Shown: piece by piece, positions 39,251 to 48,507 of the stretch
Layout of the letters: every line of letters begins with the position of its first letter
How positions within the stretch are numbered: the stretch's first letter is position 1
Origin: Roseomonas sp. AR75
GTDB taxonomy: Bacteria > Pseudomonadota > Alphaproteobacteria > Acetobacterales > Acetobacteraceae
NCBI RefSeq assembly: GCF_005222815.1
Contig: NZ_STGB01000002.1
Coordinates: forward strand, 620,001-684,000
DNA: 64,000 bases
Direction: 5' to 3'
Made by a program: the position numbers and the translations under genes
Notes under the pieces: generated by a model
The model's database searches: none
The model's input: only the letters and a program-made list of their open reading frames with translations
What the model was told of the DNA's origin: nothing

Positions 39251-40300
39251 ATGCGCGGACCCGCCGTGATGCTGAGCCAGTTCATGGGCGACGCACCGCC
39301 CTTCGACAGCCTTGACGGTGTCGTGCGCTGGCTCGCCGCCTTCGGCTATGTCGGCGTGCAGGTGCCGATCCACGATGGCCGCCTGATCGACCTGGAACGC
39401 GCCGCCACCGACGATGCCTATTGTCGCGACTACCGCGCGCGCCTGGCCGATCTCGGCGTGGAGATCACGGAGTTGGCCGCGCATCGCGCCGGCCAGCTTT
39501 CCGCCGTGAACCCCGCCTTCTCCGAATTGAACGACGCCTTCGCCCCGCTTGCGCTGCGCGGCGATTCCGCCGCGCGCCAGGAATGGGCGACACGGCAGCT
39601 TCGCCTGGCGATCGAGGCCGCCGCGCGGCTCGGCCTGCAGCGCGTCGCAACCTTCTCCGGGGCTTTCGTCTGGCCCTACTTCTACCCCTGGCCGCCCGCC
39701 CCGCCCGCGCTGATCGACACCGCCTTCGCCGAACTCGCGCGCCGCTGGCGCCCGCTGCTCGATTACGCGGAGGCGCATGGCGTGGACCTCTGCTTCGAAC
39801 TGCATCCCGGCGAGGACCTGCATGACGGCGTCACCTTCGACCGGTTCCTCGCATTGGTGGATCATCACCCGCGCGCGAAGATCCTGTTCGATCCCAGCCA
39901 TATGCTGCTACAGCACATGGACTATCTCGGCTTCATCGACCTCTACGCCGATCGCATTGCCGCCTTCCATGTGAAGGACGCGGAGTTCGTCCGCAGCGCG
40001 CGCAGCGGCGTCTATGGCGGCTTCCAGGACTGGGCGCAGCGCCCCGCGCGCTTCCGGTCGCTCGGCGATGGCCAGGTGGATTTTCGCGGCGTGTTCTCCC
40101 GCCTGGCCGCCGCGCGCTACGCGGGCTGGTGCGTGCTGGAATGGGAATGCTGCCTCAAGCGTAAGGAGGATGGTGCCGCGGAAGGCGCGCCCTTCATCCG
40201 CCGCCACATGATCGAGACAACGCCGCAGCCCTTCGATGCCGCGCTGCGCCGCCCGGTGGACCAGGCGGCGGCGCGTCGCATCCTCGGCATCGCGCCATGA
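39251..40300 (+). CDS. Xylose-isomerase-like TIM-barrel sugar isomerase/epimerase
   Basis: A 349-residue member of the AP-endonuclease-2/sugar isomerase superfamily. Probable metal ligands lie in LCFELHPGED, ILFDPSHMLLQ, AAFHVKDAE and CVLEWECCL. It is longer than the previous epimerase and clearly a different subfamily, similar to isomerase-like proteins that accompany Gfo/Idh oxidoreductases in inositol or keto-sugar pathways. It starts two bases after the epimerase stop and its end overlaps the Gfo/Idh gene (ATGA). Confidence 0.82.
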   Translation: MRGPAVMLSQFMGDAPPFDSLDGVVRWLAAFGYVGVQVPIHDGRLIDLERAATDDAYCRDYRARLADLGVEITELAAHRAGQLSAVNPAFSELNDAFAPLALRGDSAARQEWATRQLRLAIEAAARLGLQRVATFSGAFVWPYFYPWPPAPPALIDTAFAELARRWRPLLDYAEAHGVDLCFELHPGEDLHDGVTFDRFLALVDHHPRAKILFDPSHMLLQHMDYLGFIDLYADRIAAFHVKDAEFVRSARSGVYGGFQDWAQRPARFRSLGDGQVDFRGVFSRLAAARYAGWCVLEWECCLKRKEDGAAEGAPFIRRHMIETTPQPFDAALRRPVDQAAARRILGIAP

Positions 40301-41469
40301 GCGCCTTCGACGCCCTCGGCCGGCCGCTGCGGCTTGCCTTCATCGGCGGCGCCGCGCCCTCCATGATCGGTCAGGTGCATCTGCGCGCCGCGCTGATGGA
40401 TCGCCGCTTTGCCGTGGTCGCCGGCGCGCTCTCCCGCGACGCCACGCGCGGCGAGGCCTCGGCCGCCGAATACGGCATCGCGCCAGAACGCAGTTACCCC
40501 GATGTGGCAACCATGCTGGACGCCGAGGCGCGGCGCTCGGACGGCATAGAGGCCGTCGCCATCGTCACGCCGAACGACACGCATCACCGCTTCGCCCTCG
40601 CCGCCATCACCGCCGACCTCGACGTGATGCTGGACAAGCCGATGACCAACAGCGTCGCGGAAGCCGTGGATGTCGCTCGAGCCGCGTCCGGCCGTGGCGT
40701 CGCACTGGTGCTCACCCACGGCTATTCCGGCTACCCGATGATCCGCGAGGCGCGCGCATTGGTCGCCGCGGGGCGCATCGGCGACGTGCGCTCCGTGCAG
40801 GTGGAGTATCTCGGCTCCGGCCTCGCCGCACGGGTGGAAGACGCGCCGGACGCCGCGAAGCGCTGGCGGCTCGATCCCGCACGCTCCGGCCCCTCGCTCG
40901 TGCTCGGCGACATCGGCACGCATGCGCATCACCTCGCCACCTATGTCTGCGGCGAGGACATCGCGACGCTGAGCGCGGAGGTCGGCGCGCTGATGCCGGG
41001 GCGGCGTGTACACGACTACGCGCAGCTTCGCTTCCGCCTCGCCTCCGGAGCGCGCGGCGCGATGACGCTGTGCCAGGGTGCGGCCGGCGTGGAGAACCAC
41101 ATCCTCCTGCGCGTGATCGGCAGCGAGGGCCATCTGGAATGGCGCCACCCCGCGCATAACGAGCTGCGCCTCTGTCCCATCGACGGCCCGCCCGTGGTGC
41201 TCTCGCGCGGCCAGCCCTGGCTTTCCGCCGCCGCAACCCACGCAACGCGATTCCGCCGCACCGGCCATCCCGAAGGGCTGCACGAGGCCTTCGCGAATCT
41301 CTACAGCGACTTCGCCGAGCTTGCCGCCGCGCGCCGGCTCGGCATCGCGCCCGACCCACTGGCCACCACCGCACCCGGCGCCGAAGCCGGCCTGGCGGGG
41401 CTTCGCTTCGTCGCCGCGTGCCTCGCTTCCGATACCGCCGGCGGCGCCTGGACGGAACTGGAGAGATGA
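40297..41469 (+). CDS. Gfo/Idh/MocA-family oxidoreductase
   Basis: A 390-residue NAD(P)-dependent sugar oxidoreductase. The N-terminal Rossmann fold begins LRLAFIGGAAPSMIGQVHL, the family EKP motif appears as LDKPMTNS near residue 115, and GDIGTHAHHLA holds the catalytic-region Asp and His. Members oxidise ring hydroxyls of sugars, inositols or glycosides. Together with the two isomerase-like proteins this is the usual trio of keto-sugar or inositol-type pathways. It overlaps both neighbours. Confidence 0.87.
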   Translation: MSAFDALGRPLRLAFIGGAAPSMIGQVHLRAALMDRRFAVVAGALSRDATRGEASAAEYGIAPERSYPDVATMLDAEARRSDGIEAVAIVTPNDTHHRFALAAITADLDVMLDKPMTNSVAEAVDVARAASGRGVALVLTHGYSGYPMIREARALVAAGRIGDVRSVQVEYLGSGLAARVEDAPDAAKRWRLDPARSGPSLVLGDIGTHAHHLATYVCGEDIATLSAEVGALMPGRRVHDYAQLRFRLASGARGAMTLCQGAAGVENHILLRVIGSEGHLEWRHPAHNELRLCPIDGPPVVLSRGQPWLSAAATHATRFRRTGHPEGLHEAFANLYSDFAELAAARRLGIAPDPLATTAPGAEAGLAGLRFVAACLASDTAGGAWTELER

Positions 41470-42635
41470 GCGCGATGGCGCCCGAATTCCTTGGCTACCC
41501 ACGCCCCGACGGCAGCGCCGGCACGCGCAACCGGCTGCTGGTCATCTCCATCCTCGGCCTCACCGGCGGCCCCGCGCGGCGCATCGCGAAGCAGGTGCCG
41601 GGCGCGCTGCTGATCGAGCTGCCCTATGGCCGTGGCCAGTTCGGCGAGGATCGCGCGATGACGCGCCGCATGATCGCCGGCCTCGGGCGCAATCCGAACG
41701 CGGGCGGCGTGCTGCTGGTCGGTGCCGATCGCCTGCGACTGGACGCTGCGGCCGAGTCCATCGCGCCATCCGGCAAGCCGCTGGAAGCCATCGCGCTGGA
41801 CGACGTGCACGAGGATTCGCTCGCGCTCTCCGATCGCGGGCTGCGGCTGGCCGCGGCGATGACGCGCGACATCTCCCGCGCACGCCGCGTGCCTTTGCCC
41901 GCCTCCATGCTGCGCCTCGGCATCGAATGCGGCCATTCGGACGCGACCAGCGGCCTCGGCGCCAACCCGCTCGCCGGCATGGTCGCCGACCGCGTGGTGG
42001 ATGCCGGCGGCGCTTCGGTATTCGGCGAGACGATGGAATGGCTCGGCGCCGAGCATGTCCTCGCCGCGCGCGCTGCCACGCCGGAGATCGGCCGAGCCAT
42101 CGTGGACGCGGTCGCGCAGCGCGAGCGCTGGGCCGCAGCCAGCGGCGAGGACCTCACCGGCAACAATCCGGGGCAGGAGAACATCCGCGGCGGGCTTTCC
42201 AGCATCGAGGAGAAATCGCTCGGCGCCATCGCCAAGGGTGGCTCCCGCCCGGTGCAGGGCGTGGTGCCGCATGCCGCGCCGTTACCCGGCCCGGGGCTGT
42301 GGGTGATGGAAGGACCGGCCTTCTCGCCGCCCTCCATCACTGGCTTCGTCGCCGCCGGCTGCACCATGCTGATCTTCACGACGGGGCCCGGCAATTCCTA
42401 CTGCGACACGTTGGCGCCGACGGTGAAGGTCACCGTCAACCCGAAGACCGCGCAGCGCCTGGCGCATCAGATCGACTTCGACGGCTCCGGCCTGATGCTC
42501 GGCACGCGGGAACCTGCTGAGGCCGCAGACGCGCTCTTCGCGCAGCTGCTCGATCACGCCAGCGGCACGCGCTGCTGGGGCGAGGTGCTGGACGAGGGTG
42601 GCTACGCCTTCGCGCGGCTGGGAGTGGATTTCTGA
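41466..42635 (+). CDS. UxaA-family dehydratase, large (C-terminal) subunit
   Basis: A 389-residue protein corresponding to the catalytic part of altronate/galactarate dehydratases. Recognisable stretches are GTRNRLLVIS at the start, IECGHSDATSGLGANP, GNNPGQENIRGGLSSIEEKSLG and FTTGPGNSYCDTLAPTVKVTVN. Most homologues are one chain with an N-terminal SAF domain; here that domain is the separate next gene. ATG 41466 overlaps the Gfo/Idh stop (ATGA); ATG 41475 is possible. It would dehydrate an aldonate such as altronate to a 2-keto-3-deoxy acid. Confidence 0.88.
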   Translation: MSAMAPEFLGYPRPDGSAGTRNRLLVISILGLTGGPARRIAKQVPGALLIELPYGRGQFGEDRAMTRRMIAGLGRNPNAGGVLLVGADRLRLDAAAESIAPSGKPLEAIALDDVHEDSLALSDRGLRLAAAMTRDISRARRVPLPASMLRLGIECGHSDATSGLGANPLAGMVADRVVDAGGASVFGETMEWLGAEHVLAARAATPEIGRAIVDAVAQRERWAAASGEDLTGNNPGQENIRGGLSSIEEKSLGAIAKGGSRPVQGVVPHAAPLPGPGLWVMEGPAFSPPSITGFVAAGCTMLIFTTGPGNSYCDTLAPTVKVTVNPKTAQRLAHQIDFDGSGLMLGTREPAEAADALFAQLLDHASGTRCWGEVLDEGGYAFARLGVDF

Positions 42636-42931
42636 TGAGCACGCGCTGGGATCTGCTGGCCATCAAGGCGGATGATGATGTCGGCGTCGCGCTGCGCGAC
42701 CTGTCTGAAGGCGTCGCGCAGCTGCGCGCTGGCGACACGATCCTGCCGATCTCCCTGCGCGGCCCCGTGCCGCTCGGCCACAAGGTCGCGCGACGCGACC
42801 TGCCGCGCGGCACGCATGTCCGGAAGTACGGCGCGGTGATCGGCGAGGCGATCGCCGACATCGCGGCCGGCGAACACGTCCATGTCCACAACATGCGGAG
42901 CCTGAGGGCCCGAAGAAGGGAGGAAGCATGA
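42635..42931 (+). CDS. UxaA-family dehydratase, small (SAF-domain) subunit
   Basis: A 98-residue SAF-domain protein with VALRDLSEGVAQLRAGD, PLGHKVARRDLPRGTHVRKYG and IAAGEHVHVHN, the features of the N-terminal domain of UxaA. Its ATG overlaps the stop of the large-subunit gene (TGATG). The small subunit follows the large one, the reverse of the domain order in one-chain enzymes, so a simple gene split cannot explain it. It presumably caps the active site of the large subunit. Confidence 0.88.
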   Translation: MSTRWDLLAIKADDDVGVALRDLSEGVAQLRAGDTILPISLRGPVPLGHKVARRDLPRGTHVRKYGAVIGEAIADIAAGEHVHVHNMRSLRARRREEA

Positions 42932-43899
42932 ATACGCATCGCCGCACGCTGCTGGCGGCCACCGCGTTGCTTGCGGTGCCGCGGCTGGCGCTTGCCTATC
43001 CCGACCGCTCGATCCGCCTGATCGTGCCTTTCGCACCGGGCGGCGGCACCGACACCACCGCGCGCATCGTCGCGCAGGCGCTGGGCGAGCGGCTCGGCCA
43101 GTCCGTCGTCGTGGAGAACAAGCCTGGCGCCGGCGGCGCCATCGGCATGGCTGCGGCGGCGCAGGCGCCGGCGGATGGCTATACGCTGGTGATGGGCCAT
43201 GTCGCGACCCACGTCGTCAACATGGCGGTGCACCGCAATCCCGGCTACGACACCGCGCGCGACTTCGTCGCACTCGGCATCACCTCGACGGCGGCGAACA
43301 TCGCCGTCGTCAATCCGCGGCGCCAGCCCGGCATCGCCTCGGCGCAGGAGTTGGTGGCGGCCTGCCGCGCGAAGCCCGGCGAGCTTTCCTACGGCAGCGC
43401 CGGCGTCGGGTCGCCCGCGCACATCACGACCGCACTGTTCCTGCGCACGGCCGGTGTGGAGGCGCAGCACGTCCCCTATCGCGGCGGTGCACCGGCCACC
43501 ACGGATCTCGTCGCCGGCAATCTGGACTTCATGTTCTCCGGCGCGTCCGACTGCATCCCGCATATCCGCGCGGGACGCCTGCGCGGCGTCGCCGCCGCCA
43601 GCGCGAAGCGCCTCTCCGGCGCACCGGAGATTCCGACCATCGCCGAGAGCGGCTGGCCGGATTTCTCCTTCGAGATCTGGCACGTCATTTCCGCCCGCAC
43701 CGGCACGCCCGCGCCGGTGCTGGAGAAGCTGCGCACGGAGACGGAAGCGGCGCTGACGAGCCCCACCGTCATCGAGCGCATCACCGCGATGGGCGTGGAC
43801 GCGACGCCCACCACCGGCGCTGCCGCGCAAGCCCGGGTGGATCGCGAGCTTGCGCTCTGGGTGCCGATGATCCGCGCCGCCGGCATCACCGCGGAATAG
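42928..43899 (+). CDS. Bug/TctC-family binding protein (no TctAB partner adjacent)
   Basis: A 323-residue periplasmic binding protein. Leader MNTHRRTLLAATALLAVPRLALA, mature start YPDRSIRLIVPFAPGGGTDT, the Bug signature. ATG 42928 overlaps the SAF-domain stop (ATGA). It closes the operon, which already has an ABC receptor, so the operon encodes two unrelated extracytoplasmic receptors. No membrane subunits follow; it may share the TctAB pair at 30547-32545 or act as a sensor. Confidence 0.88.
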   Translation: MNTHRRTLLAATALLAVPRLALAYPDRSIRLIVPFAPGGGTDTTARIVAQALGERLGQSVVVENKPGAGGAIGMAAAAQAPADGYTLVMGHVATHVVNMAVHRNPGYDTARDFVALGITSTAANIAVVNPRRQPGIASAQELVAACRAKPGELSYGSAGVGSPAHITTALFLRTAGVEAQHVPYRGGAPATTDLVAGNLDFMFSGASDCIPHIRAGRLRGVAAASAKRLSGAPEIPTIAESGWPDFSFEIWHVISARTGTPAPVLEKLRTETEAALTSPTVIERITAMGVDATPTTGAAAQARVDRELALWVPMIRAAGITAE

Positions 43900-43903
43900 G
43901 CTT

Positions 43904-43937
43904 GCGGAGGGCGGGGAGACGCCTCCCTGCCGTCCGC
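43904..43937. terminator. Strong hairpin between convergent genes
   Basis: Arms 43904-43918 and 43923-43937 pair at 13 of 15 positions around a four-base loop (ACGC). It lies in the 56-base gap between the converging Bug and RTX genes and could stop transcription from both sides. There is no T-run, so it would be a weak intrinsic terminator or need a factor. Confidence 0.6.
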
Positions 43938-43955
43938 CGCGGCACCGCAGCGCGG

Positions 43956-46670
43956 CTACTGGATGATGATGTTGTCGCCCAGCCCGCCATCGAGCACATC
44001 GAGCCCGAAGCCGCCGATCAGGACGTCGTCGCCCCCGCCGCCGAACAGTACGTCGTTGCCGTCGCTGCCGATCAGCACGTCGTCGTCCGCACCACCATCG
44101 GCGGTCAGGAACATCGCCGTCATCAGCCCCGATGCCTCCACCACGTCGTCGCCACCAAGCGCATTGATCACCAGGCGATCGGTGGCCTCGAAGCCGGTGA
44201 TCTCGATCGCCGCGGCAAGGCCGAGCACATGCACGACACTGCCGTCGAACACCAGCAGGATGACGTCGTCACCACCCGTGCCGTCGACCACGATCGTGTC
44301 GACCTGACCGTCGCCCCCGCCGCCGCTCGCCGCCAGGTTCACCCGGATGGTTGTCACATCGGTGCCGGACATGTCGCCGATGGTGATGTTGTCCGCGCCG
44401 CCGAGGGCGTTGAACTCGATCTTCTCGACGTCGTTCAGGTCCATCACGACGTTGGCGACATTGCGCGCGAAGACCGCACGCCCGCCACTGGCCGCGATGT
44501 TGATGACCTCGCTGACATTCGCGCCGTTGAACAGCAGCGTGTCGAAGCCGGCCTGCCCCTCGACGATGTCGTTGTCGTCCCCGGGGTTCCACACAAAGGT
44601 GTCGTCGCCCGCACCCATCAGCGCCAGGTCGGCGCCGTCGCCGCCGATCACCACGTCGCCGCCCTTCGAGCCGAGCAGCACATCCGCGCCGAGACCGCCA
44701 TTCATGGTGAGCTGGATCAGGCCGGCGCCAAGGCCTGACGCATCGATCACGTCATCGCTGCCCTGCGCGTTCAGGGTGAGCCGGTCCAACACGGCATCGG
44801 CCTTCTCGATACGCACCTCCGCCCCGAGGCCGAAGGTCTTCACGACGCCCGTAGCAACGCTGCCCGTTACGCCGAACACGTCGGCGCCCTGGGTGGCGCT
44901 GACCGTCACGCTGTCCTGCTGGCCATCGGGCATACCGCCCGCGCCAGCCAGGTTCAGCAGCACCTGCGTCACGCCCGTGCCGGCCAGGTCGCCGACCGTG
45001 ACGTTGTCGCTGCCAGCCAGCGCGTTGAAGCGGATCTTCTCGACTCTTTTCAGATCCATGGTGATGTTCGCGACATCGCGGGTGAACAGCACGCGCCCGC
45101 CATTGGGGAAGAGGTTCACGTTCTCCGAAGCGTTGCTGCCGTTGAACAGCAGCGTGTCCGCGCCGTCCTGACCTTCGACGATGTCGCTGCCGTCGCCGGG
45201 GTCCCACTGGAAGCTGTCGTTCCCAGCGCCGAGGAAGGCGACGTCGTTGCCCTGCTGGCCATCGATGCTGTCATTGCCGTCGCCGCCCAGCAGGACATCG
45301 GCGCCCTGGCTGCCGAGGATCGTGTCCGCACCGGTGCCGCCATCCAGCGTCAGCTTGAGGATGCCGGCGGCCAGGGTGCCCGCGTTGATAGCGTCGTTGC
45401 CGCCAAGGCCGTTGAGCACGAGGCTGTCATTGGCGCCCTCCAGGCCGCTCACGCCGACGAGCGCCGAGAGGCCGACGACCGCAGCCGAGTTGCCGGCGCC
45501 GACGATCTCAATGCTGTTGCCGATGCTCGTGCCGTTTACGACAACCGTATCCGCCGCCCCGTCGCCGACCCCGCCGGGCGCTTCGAGCGCAACGAACACC
45601 TCCTGCACGTCGCTGAGCGACTGGGTATTGACGACGAGGATATCGGCGCCGCCGAGCATCCGCACGTCCACCGCCTCGACATCATTGATGTCCATGACGA
45701 TGTTGCCGAGATTGCGCGTGAAGCGTGCGCGTCCGCCATTGGCCGAGAGTTCCATGATCTCGTTGCCGGCGCTGCCGTTGAACAGCATGGCGTCGAGCCC
45801 GGCCTGACCCTCAACCACGTCGTTGCCGTCGCCAGGGTCCCACTGGAATACGTCGTCGCCGGCGCCCAGCAGCGCGACGTCGCTTCCCTGCTGACCGTCC
45901 ACGAAGTCGTTGCCTTCACCGCCGATCAGCAGATCCGCGCCGTTGGACCCGCTGATCGTGTCGTTGCCGGCGCCACCATCCACCGTGATGGCAACAAGCG
46001 CGGCGAGGTTGCCCGTGGCGGTAAAGCGGTCATCGCCGCCGTTCATGTTGACGACGAACCGCTCGACGGTGCCGGCGTCAATCGCGAAGGGCGCGGGGTC
46101 GATGCGATCGAAGCGCACGCGCGTGCCGTTCGCGGTGATGGTGAAGATCTCGGCGCCGCCGCCGCCATTCACCTCGGCGGTATCCAAGCCATCGCCGCCC
46201 TCGAACAGATCGGTGTCGTCGCCCGGGTTCCAGATCAGCCGGTCGTTGCCGCCCTCCCCAAACATCTGGTCGTCGGCGTCGCCGCCGGTCAGCGTGTCGT
46301 TGCCGCTACCGCCGAACAGGAAGTCGCTGCCGCCCTTGCCGAGCAGCACGTCGTTCCCGTCCTGGCCGAACAGCAGGTCGTTGCCGGAACCGCCCGTCAC
46401 CGTGTCGCGCCCCGTGCCGGCGAACAGGCTGGCGCGCGGCAAGGCGCCGTTCGACTCATCCAGCGTGATCGCGTCGTTGCCGCTCAAGCCGAATGCCTGG
46501 ATCTGGTTCGTGTTGGCAATCGTCGCGGTGCCGCCAAGAATCGGCACCGTGCCGCCATTAACGCGGAGATTGCCCGCAGCATCACGGCTGACGAACACCG
46601 TGTTATCGTCGGCGTCGCCGAAGATGCTGAGGATGCCCGTGCTGGGCACGAAGCTGGAAAAGACCGCCAT
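43956..46670 (-). CDS. RTX-type calcium-binding repeat protein (likely type I secreted)
   Basis: A 904-residue acidic protein with many GGxGxDxLx-type nonapeptides (for example GGSGNDLLFGQDGNDVLLG near residue 95 and GSDGNDVLFGGGGDDVLIGG near 870), which bind calcium outside the cell. Between them are four related blocks, each marked by WxPGDxxDxxEG at residues 147, 277, 489 and 694; the last three blocks are about 205-212 residues long. No signal peptide and no cysteine are seen, as expected for type I secretion; the end DNIIIQ suits a C-terminal export signal. No ABC/membrane-fusion export genes are nearby. ATG 46670 follows GGAGCGAAAGTGCC. An adhesin or matrix role is plausible, not shown. 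Confidence 0.85.
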   Translation of the reverse strand: MAVFSSFVPSTGILSIFGDADDNTVFVSRDAAGNLRVNGGTVPILGGTATIANTNQIQAFGLSGNDAITLDESNGALPRASLFAGTGRDTVTGGSGNDLLFGQDGNDVLLGKGGSDFLFGGSGNDTLTGGDADDQMFGEGGNDRLIWNPGDDTDLFEGGDGLDTAEVNGGGGAEIFTITANGTRVRFDRIDPAPFAIDAGTVERFVVNMNGGDDRFTATGNLAALVAITVDGGAGNDTISGSNGADLLIGGEGNDFVDGQQGSDVALLGAGDDVFQWDPGDGNDVVEGQAGLDAMLFNGSAGNEIMELSANGGRARFTRNLGNIVMDINDVEAVDVRMLGGADILVVNTQSLSDVQEVFVALEAPGGVGDGAADTVVVNGTSIGNSIEIVGAGNSAAVVGLSALVGVSGLEGANDSLVLNGLGGNDAINAGTLAAGILKLTLDGGTGADTILGSQGADVLLGGDGNDSIDGQQGNDVAFLGAGNDSFQWDPGDGSDIVEGQDGADTLLFNGSNASENVNLFPNGGRVLFTRDVANITMDLKRVEKIRFNALAGSDNVTVGDLAGTGVTQVLLNLAGAGGMPDGQQDSVTVSATQGADVFGVTGSVATGVVKTFGLGAEVRIEKADAVLDRLTLNAQGSDDVIDASGLGAGLIQLTMNGGLGADVLLGSKGGDVVIGGDGADLALMGAGDDTFVWNPGDDNDIVEGQAGFDTLLFNGANVSEVINIAASGGRAVFARNVANVVMDLNDVEKIEFNALGGADNITIGDMSGTDVTTIRVNLAASGGGGDGQVDTIVVDGTGGDDVILLVFDGSVVHVLGLAAAIEITGFEATDRLVINALGGDDVVEASGLMTAMFLTADGGADDDVLIGSDGNDVLFGGGGDDVLIGGFGLDVLDGGLGDNIIIQ

Positions 46671-46771
46671 GGCACTTTCGCTCCGGTGCTGGTGAAGCAC
46701 TGGATGCTAGTTTCGCAGCGTTTCCGAGCGATGTCGCGGAAAGCCTCGCGCATGACGACGAATGCAATCAG

Positions 46772-46790
46772 CGGGCGCGGACGGCGCCCG
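46772..46790 (-). terminator. Possible GC hairpin downstream of the TPP-enzyme operon
   Basis: A seven-base perfect stem (CGGGCGC / GCGCCCG) with a five-base loop lies 54 bases after the stop of the TPP-dependent enzyme and upstream of the RTX gene. No T-run follows. It is the only clear structure in the 173-base gap, which otherwise holds the RTX promoter region. Confidence 0.3.
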
Positions 46791-46843
46791 ACGCCAACAT
46801 GCCGTTTCGCCTGTTTCGCCGCTGCTTCGCGCAGGTCGCCACT

Positions 46844-48505
46844 TCAGGTTGCGCTACGCCGCCACGCTGTCACCTGCTGCGCGGAGGCGTGCACATGCAC
46901 CACCGCCGGCACGCGCCGATGCGCAAGCGCGGCGTCCAGCACGGGTGCAATCTCCTCCTCCGCGCGGATCACATAGCCCTCCGCGCCAAAGGCACGCGCC
47001 CAGGCGGCGAAGTCAGGGTTCACCAGGTCGGCCGCCGCGGCCACGGGACGCCCGGGATAGCGGTTGCCGTGATGCATCCTGATCGAGCCATAGGTGCGGT
47101 TGTCAGCGATCAGGATGACCGGCGCGGCGCCGTGGCGCATCGCGGTCGCGATCTCGTTCCCGGTCATCAGCGCGCCGCCATCGCCCACCACCGCGATGGC
47201 CTGCCGTCCCGGATGGCGCAGCGCCGCCGCGACCGCCATCGGCACGGCAGCACCCATGCCGCCCACCGCGGAGCCCAGGAAGATGCGCCGCGGACCGAAG
47301 GGTACGTAGCGATGCACGAAGGAGGTGAAGTTGCCGGCATCCGTCGTCAGCATCGCATCCGGCGCCATCCGCTGCGCCAGCGCGATGCAGACCGCGGCGA
47401 AGTTCACGCCGTCCGGCGCCGGCTCGTGCCGTGGTGCCGTCAGCTCCCGATGAAGGCCGTTCAGCCTTGCGATCCACGCCTCGCGACTGGGCGGGAAGGC
47501 CGGGCTGCGCGACAGGAGCGCGGCGACCACGGCATGCGGATCGGCGACGATCGGCAGGTCCGCGCGGAACACGCGGTTGATCTCCAGCGGATCGGGCCAG
47601 ATGTGCACGAAGGGAAGCTGCGGATCGGGCGCGGCGGGCCAGGTGTAGGACTGGCTGACCACATCCGTCATGCGCTCGCCGAGTGCGATCAGCAGGTCGG
47701 CCTGCTTCATCGCGTCCATCAGCTTCGCCTGCACGCGGTTTCCGACATAGCCCGCATAGTGCGAGTGCGTGCTGTCGAACAGGTGCGGCCAGCGATGCGT
47801 CGGCGCCACCGGCAGCATCCAGCGCTCCGCAAGCGCCGTGATCGCCGCCAACTGCCCGGGCGTGCCGTCCGCGAGGCTTCCCACATGCACCAGCGGACGC
47901 TCCGCCGTCGCAAGCCGCGCGCAGAGGTCATCGAGCTGTGCCGCGGAAGGCTGTGGCGCCGTAGCAGGCCGGCGCGCCGTCACCGGCACGTGGTCCGCGG
48001 GATCGTCCAGCAGATCCTCCGGCAGGATCACCGCCACCGGCCCTGGCGTGCCGGATTCCGCGATGTGATAGGCGCGCGCGATCGCCTCGGACGCCTGCGC
48101 AGCCTGCGACACCTCGATCACCGCCTTCGTCGTATCGGCCAGCAGGCGCGAATAGTTCTGCTCCTGCAGCGCGCCGCGTCCCATGTCGCGGCGTTCGATC
48201 TGCCCGACCAGCAGCAGCATCGGCACGGCGTCGTGGAAGGCCGTGTGCAGCCCGATCATCGCATTCGCCACGCCAGGACCGCGCGAGACCAGGCACAGCC
48301 CCGCGCGCCCGCCGCGCATCCGCCCGTCCGCGACCGCCATGTAGGAGGCGCCGCCCTCGTGCCGGCAGACCACCAGCTTCAGCGAAGGCAGGTCCGTGAT
48401 CGCATCCGTCAGCCCGAGGAAGCTCTCGCCCGGCACACAGAACAGCAGGTCCGCGCCATGCGCGACCAGGCTTTCCGCCACCAGCGTTCCGACGCTGCGC
48501 GCCAT
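46844..48505 (-). CDS. Thiamine-diphosphate-dependent enzyme, acetolactate synthase/decarboxylase family
   Basis: A 553-residue TPP enzyme with the three-domain layout of IlvB-like proteins. The catalytic Glu50 is in CRHEGGASYMA, which activates the cofactor, and the TPP/Mg site is VVGDGGALMTGNE...NRTYGSI near residue 455. It overlaps nothing but follows the aminotransferase gene by two bases. No IlvN-type regulatory subunit is adjacent. In an operon with an aminotransferase and hydantoinase subunits, decarboxylation or carboligation of a 2-oxo acid from the aminotransferase is more likely than branched-chain amino acid synthesis (inference). Confidence 0.85.
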   Translation of the reverse strand: MARSVGTLVAESLVAHGADLLFCVPGESFLGLTDAITDLPSLKLVVCRHEGGASYMAVADGRMRGGRAGLCLVSRGPGVANAMIGLHTAFHDAVPMLLLVGQIERRDMGRGALQEQNYSRLLADTTKAVIEVSQAAQASEAIARAYHIAESGTPGPVAVILPEDLLDDPADHVPVTARRPATAPQPSAAQLDDLCARLATAERPLVHVGSLADGTPGQLAAITALAERWMLPVAPTHRWPHLFDSTHSHYAGYVGNRVQAKLMDAMKQADLLIALGERMTDVVSQSYTWPAAPDPQLPFVHIWPDPLEINRVFRADLPIVADPHAVVAALLSRSPAFPPSREAWIARLNGLHRELTAPRHEPAPDGVNFAAVCIALAQRMAPDAMLTTDAGNFTSFVHRYVPFGPRRIFLGSAVGGMGAAVPMAVAAALRHPGRQAIAVVGDGGALMTGNEIATAMRHGAAPVILIADNRTYGSIRMHHGNRYPGRPVAAAADLVNPDFAAWARAFGAEGYVIRAEEEIAPVLDAALAHRRVPAVVHVHASAQQVTAWRRSAT

Positions 48506-48507
48506 CG

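Noticed and set aside
43956..46670. Long plus-strand reading frames opposite the RTX gene
   Set aside because: They are low-complexity Ser/Pro-rich translations of the repeat DNA; the minus-strand frame has clear RTX motifs and a ribosome binding site.
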